Below, piece by piece: positions 61,099 to 64,000 of a stretch of 64,000 nt of DNA. The notes beneath the pieces are model-generated. The model did no database searches. It was not told the DNA's origin and saw only the letters and a list, made by a program, of their open reading frames with translations. Source of the DNA: Campylobacterota bacterium. GTDB taxonomy: Bacteria; Campylobacterota; Campylobacteria; Campylobacterales; Thiovulaceae. The stretch is taken from NCBI GenBank assembly GCA_030152305.1, contig JASKOM010000002.1, positions 62,001-126,000 on the forward strand, read 5' to 3'. The position numbers and the translations under genes were made by a program. Each line of letters begins with the position of its first letter. Within the stretch, counting starts at the first letter, position 1.

Positions 61099-62182
61099 TT
61101 ACATTTTTCTCCCATAATTCACCAATACTAAAATCTTCTAGCCATTCTTTTAATTCATCTTCATTTAATCGTTTAAAATTTGAAGCATTATTTTGTCTAT
61201 CAACAACTATGATATCTTTCACATCAAAATTATTTAAAAAAACAGTTGATTGAGTTGATGCAATAATTTGAGATTTTGTGGATACTACTTTAAAAATATT
61301 AGCCAATATATTTAAAGCGAATGGATGTAATCCAAGTTCTGGTTCATCTAAAATTATTGTTTTAGGTAGTTTAGGTTGAAATAGCAAAGTAACCAAACAT
61401 ATAAATCTTAATGTTCCATCAGATAAATCATTAGAATCAAAATATTCGTCTGTCCCTTTATGTTTCCATTTTAACTTTATAGTTTCTGTATTTAAACTTT
61501 CTGGTTCAAGTATAAAATCATGAAAATATGGAGCAATTTTATGAATAGTCGAAACTATATCTTTATATGATTCTGGATAATTTATTTTAATATTTCTTAA
61601 AAATGGAGCAAGATTACCACCGTCAAAATGAAGCTGTTCGTAATCTGCAATATTCCAAGTTTGTTTTACTCTTGCATTAAAACTTGTGTCATGAAAATGA
61701 TAAACTCTCCAATCTTTTATATGTGAATATATGTATTGTAATATTGGAAGATTGGTTTCCTTTATTTTACTTTCCAAACCACCTTTGTTGTCTAAAGGAA
61801 TTGGTTTCGTTTGTCCAGAGTAACCCATCGATTTTGGAATAAAAAAACCTTCTTCATCTTTAAATATAAATTTATCTTGTGTAGTTGGAATAAGATAAGT
61901 TTTATAAGCATTTGGTTTAAATAAAAGAGCAATATAGATTTCTGGAGTTATTTTTCTCCCAAAATGTAAAATTTTATTAGATCCACCTTGTTCAGCTGTA
62001 TAATTTTCTAAATCTTGATCTAAGATTTTCTTCATAAATTTGAAAAAGTTAATTAAATTTGTTTTTCCAGCACCATTTGCACCAATTATAATATTTAAAT
62101 CATGAAATTCTAAATCTAATTTTTTTATAGACTTAAAGCCTTCTATTTTAATTCTTGTTAATTTACCTAATGAGTTGCTCAT
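61070..62182 (-). CDS. AAA family (AAA_21/RecF-like ABC-type) ATPase
   Basis: IKIEGFKSIKKLDLEFHDLNIIIGANGAGKTNLINFF, SDGTLRFICLVTLL, TIILDEPELGLHPFALNIL, IIASTQSTVFLNNF. Confidence 0.92.
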   Translation of the reverse strand: MSNSLGKLTRIKIEGFKSIKKLDLEFHDLNIIIGANGAGKTNLINFFKFMKKILDQDLENYTAEQGGSNKILHFGRKITPEIYIALLFKPNAYKTYLIPTTQDKFIFKDEEGFFIPKSMGYSGQTKPIPLDNKGGLESKIKETNLPILQYIYSHIKDWRVYHFHDTSFNARVKQTWNIADYEQLHFDGGNLAPFLRNIKINYPESYKDIVSTIHKIAPYFHDFILEPESLNTETIKLKWKHKGTDEYFDSNDLSDGTLRFICLVTLLFQPKLPKTIILDEPELGLHPFALNILANIFKVVSTKSQIIASTQSTVFLNNFDVKDIIVVDRQNNASNFKRLNEDELKEWLEDFSIGELWEKNVIGGNQHYEY

Positions 62183-62209
62183 TCTTATAAATTCTCCATT
62201 TTATTATTT

Positions 62210-64000
62210 TTATCGATTTTCTAAATATTTTTTAATTATATTTTTTATTTCGTCGTCTTGAAATTGTGTTTCAAATTTTATATTTATATTATCAGTAATC
62301 GAGTTAAATAACTTTTCAGCATGTTGAATTTTTTTATGTTCATCATGAAATAAATCTCGTTTATCTTTGCCTTTTGTTTCGACGATTAAATTTAAATTTT
62401 TTTGACCATATTTATGATTTCTTGATTATAAGCAAAATCAGGTGAATACGAAAAACCGCCAGAAACTGGAATTTTGATTGAATTTTTTGGTATTTTTGTA
62501 AAAACGATTATTTCATCGATATTTTGTTTTATATTCTTTTTTTCTAAATCTGAATCAAAATATAAATCTTCGAATAAATAATTATTTCCAACTTTTTCGT
62601 TTGGTGCATAATTTTGACCTAAATCAAAAATATTAATTTCTTGAGAAATATTGCCTGATTTATCTGTTAATTTTGTTGGATGTATCGAATTATTGACTTG
62701 TTCATAATTAATTGAAAATTTATCAATTGCATTATCCAGCAAAAATTTATTAAAGCCATCTTTTATCGTTCTGACTGTTATTATATTTAAATACGAATTA
62801 ATATCTTGAGATTTGCTAATATTTATAAAAACATTATTCAAAGTTTTGGAGCTGATTTTTATTTCGTCAGTTAATTTAATTAAAAAATCTCGATAACTCA
62901 TTGTTTGAACAGATAAAAATTGATCATCAAAATTTATGATTTCTTGATTATAAGCATGATTTTTATCAAAAGATAACTTTTGTTTTATTGTCGAAATAGT
63001 TTCAGATTTGAATTTGTCAATATTTTCTTTTAAATAAATATCAAATAGATCTTCGAAGATATCTTCGTTTTGAATTTTATATTCAAGAATAACCTTTTGA
63101 TTAATATGTTCCCAAAGTTCTCGCAATTCCTGATATTTGCCTTCTCGGATTTTTGCTCTGTTTGAATTTTTATCGTTGTAATTTTTAATTTTATTGTTTT
63201 TCAGACCATTTGAGAAAACTTGAGGAAATAATTCTTTTAATTTTTCAAATCCATTTTCTTTAAAATCGTTGTTTCGCTTGATTATATTTTCTTGATCTAA
63301 TTTTGCTAATAAATTATCTTCTGATATATTATATTTGTTGCAAATTAAATTAATGACCTCATCGTTTAATTTTTTATTATTATCGATTAACGATGTAGAT
63401 TTCGAGTTTATTTCATTTATTAAGCTTTCAGCAAAATCTTTTTCTGTGAAATCAACAAAATAATTTAAATAAAACTGTTCATTTTTAACTCTTGCCATGA
63501 ATTCATTAACTGGAAGTCTCAAACCTCGACCAACTTCTTGAAGTTTTGAAGTTGTGCTTCCGCTACTTCTTAATTTGCAAATTTGAAAAACATTCGGATT
63601 ATCCCAACCTTCTCGCAAAGTCCATTTTGAAAAAATAAATCTTCTCGTATTATTAATATTTAATAAAGAATTTTTATCATGAAGTATTTCGTTTATTTCT
63701 CTTTCGATTTTGTCGTCAGTTTCGCTGTTATCTTTTGAAAAATATCCTCCGTGAATTAACGATAAATCAGCTAACGATTTTTCTAAGTAATTTTTATAAA
63801 ATTCGTCTGTTGCTATTTTAAGAGTTTGTTCGATATAGCTTTTTGTTAAATTCTCAAATTTTGTTTTTAATGCTCCGTCGATATTATTTCCATTTCGATA
63901 ACCTTCAATGTCGTCAATAAAAAATAAAGTTATCGGTTTGATTTTTATATCTCGTGTTAAATATATTCGTTCGAGTTCAAAATGATTTTTTATTGCATTT
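62210..64000 (-). CDS. Type III restriction enzyme Res subunit, truncated by window edge, apparent C-terminal frameshift
   Basis: TRRFIFSKWTLREGWDNPNVFQICKLRSSGSTTSKLQEVGRGLRLPVN; frame open from 62392 to the window end. One extra A in the run at 62397-62403 would restore ...NLNLIVETKGKDKRDLFHDEHKKIQHAEKLF to 62210. Confidence 0.85.

Noticed and set aside
1-64000. tRNA or rRNA genes
   Set aside because: No convincing tRNA T-loop/acceptor pattern or rRNA sequence noticed by eye; tRNAscan-SE or barrnap would be decisive.

Overview
AT-rich bacterial chromosome window, most likely Campylobacterota (epsilonproteobacteria) judging from the Opr-family porin, DUF3972-like and FliF/FliH genes. Most of it is housekeeping: cdsA-dxr, fliF, hisC, rseP, hemE, asd, feoAB, ktrBA, guaA, rpsT-prfA-secG, fliH, nhaA, ilvD, pdxA, glyS, ftsH, two lepB-like genes and folD. 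Accessory regions sit between these genes. (1) A ~5.4 kb segment bounded by a perfect 39-bp direct repeat that duplicates the start of feoA; it carries a UvrD-like helicase/ankyrin fusion with N-terminal lesions and a frameshifted AntA-type antirepressor. (2) A caspase-like protease followed by an antirepressor-only cluster (KilA-N, Bro-N, Rha-like) containing two HTH+antirepressor modules that share upstream DNA and a near-identical C-terminal block. (3) An isolated, intact csm2-csm3 pair with no cas10, csm4, csm5, cas6 or CRISPR array in the window. (4) A right-edge defence cluster: AAA ATPase + DUF4276-like gene and a type III restriction Res gene. The strongest window-wide signal is the 8-mer GATGAGGT/ACCTCATC. 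I counted 35 copies by eye, against about one expected by chance. It occurs on both strands, in several reading frames, and twice as inverted pairs forming terminator-like hairpins between converging genes. These are the hallmarks of a DNA-uptake-sequence-like motif. All function calls are from reading the sequence; no searches were run.
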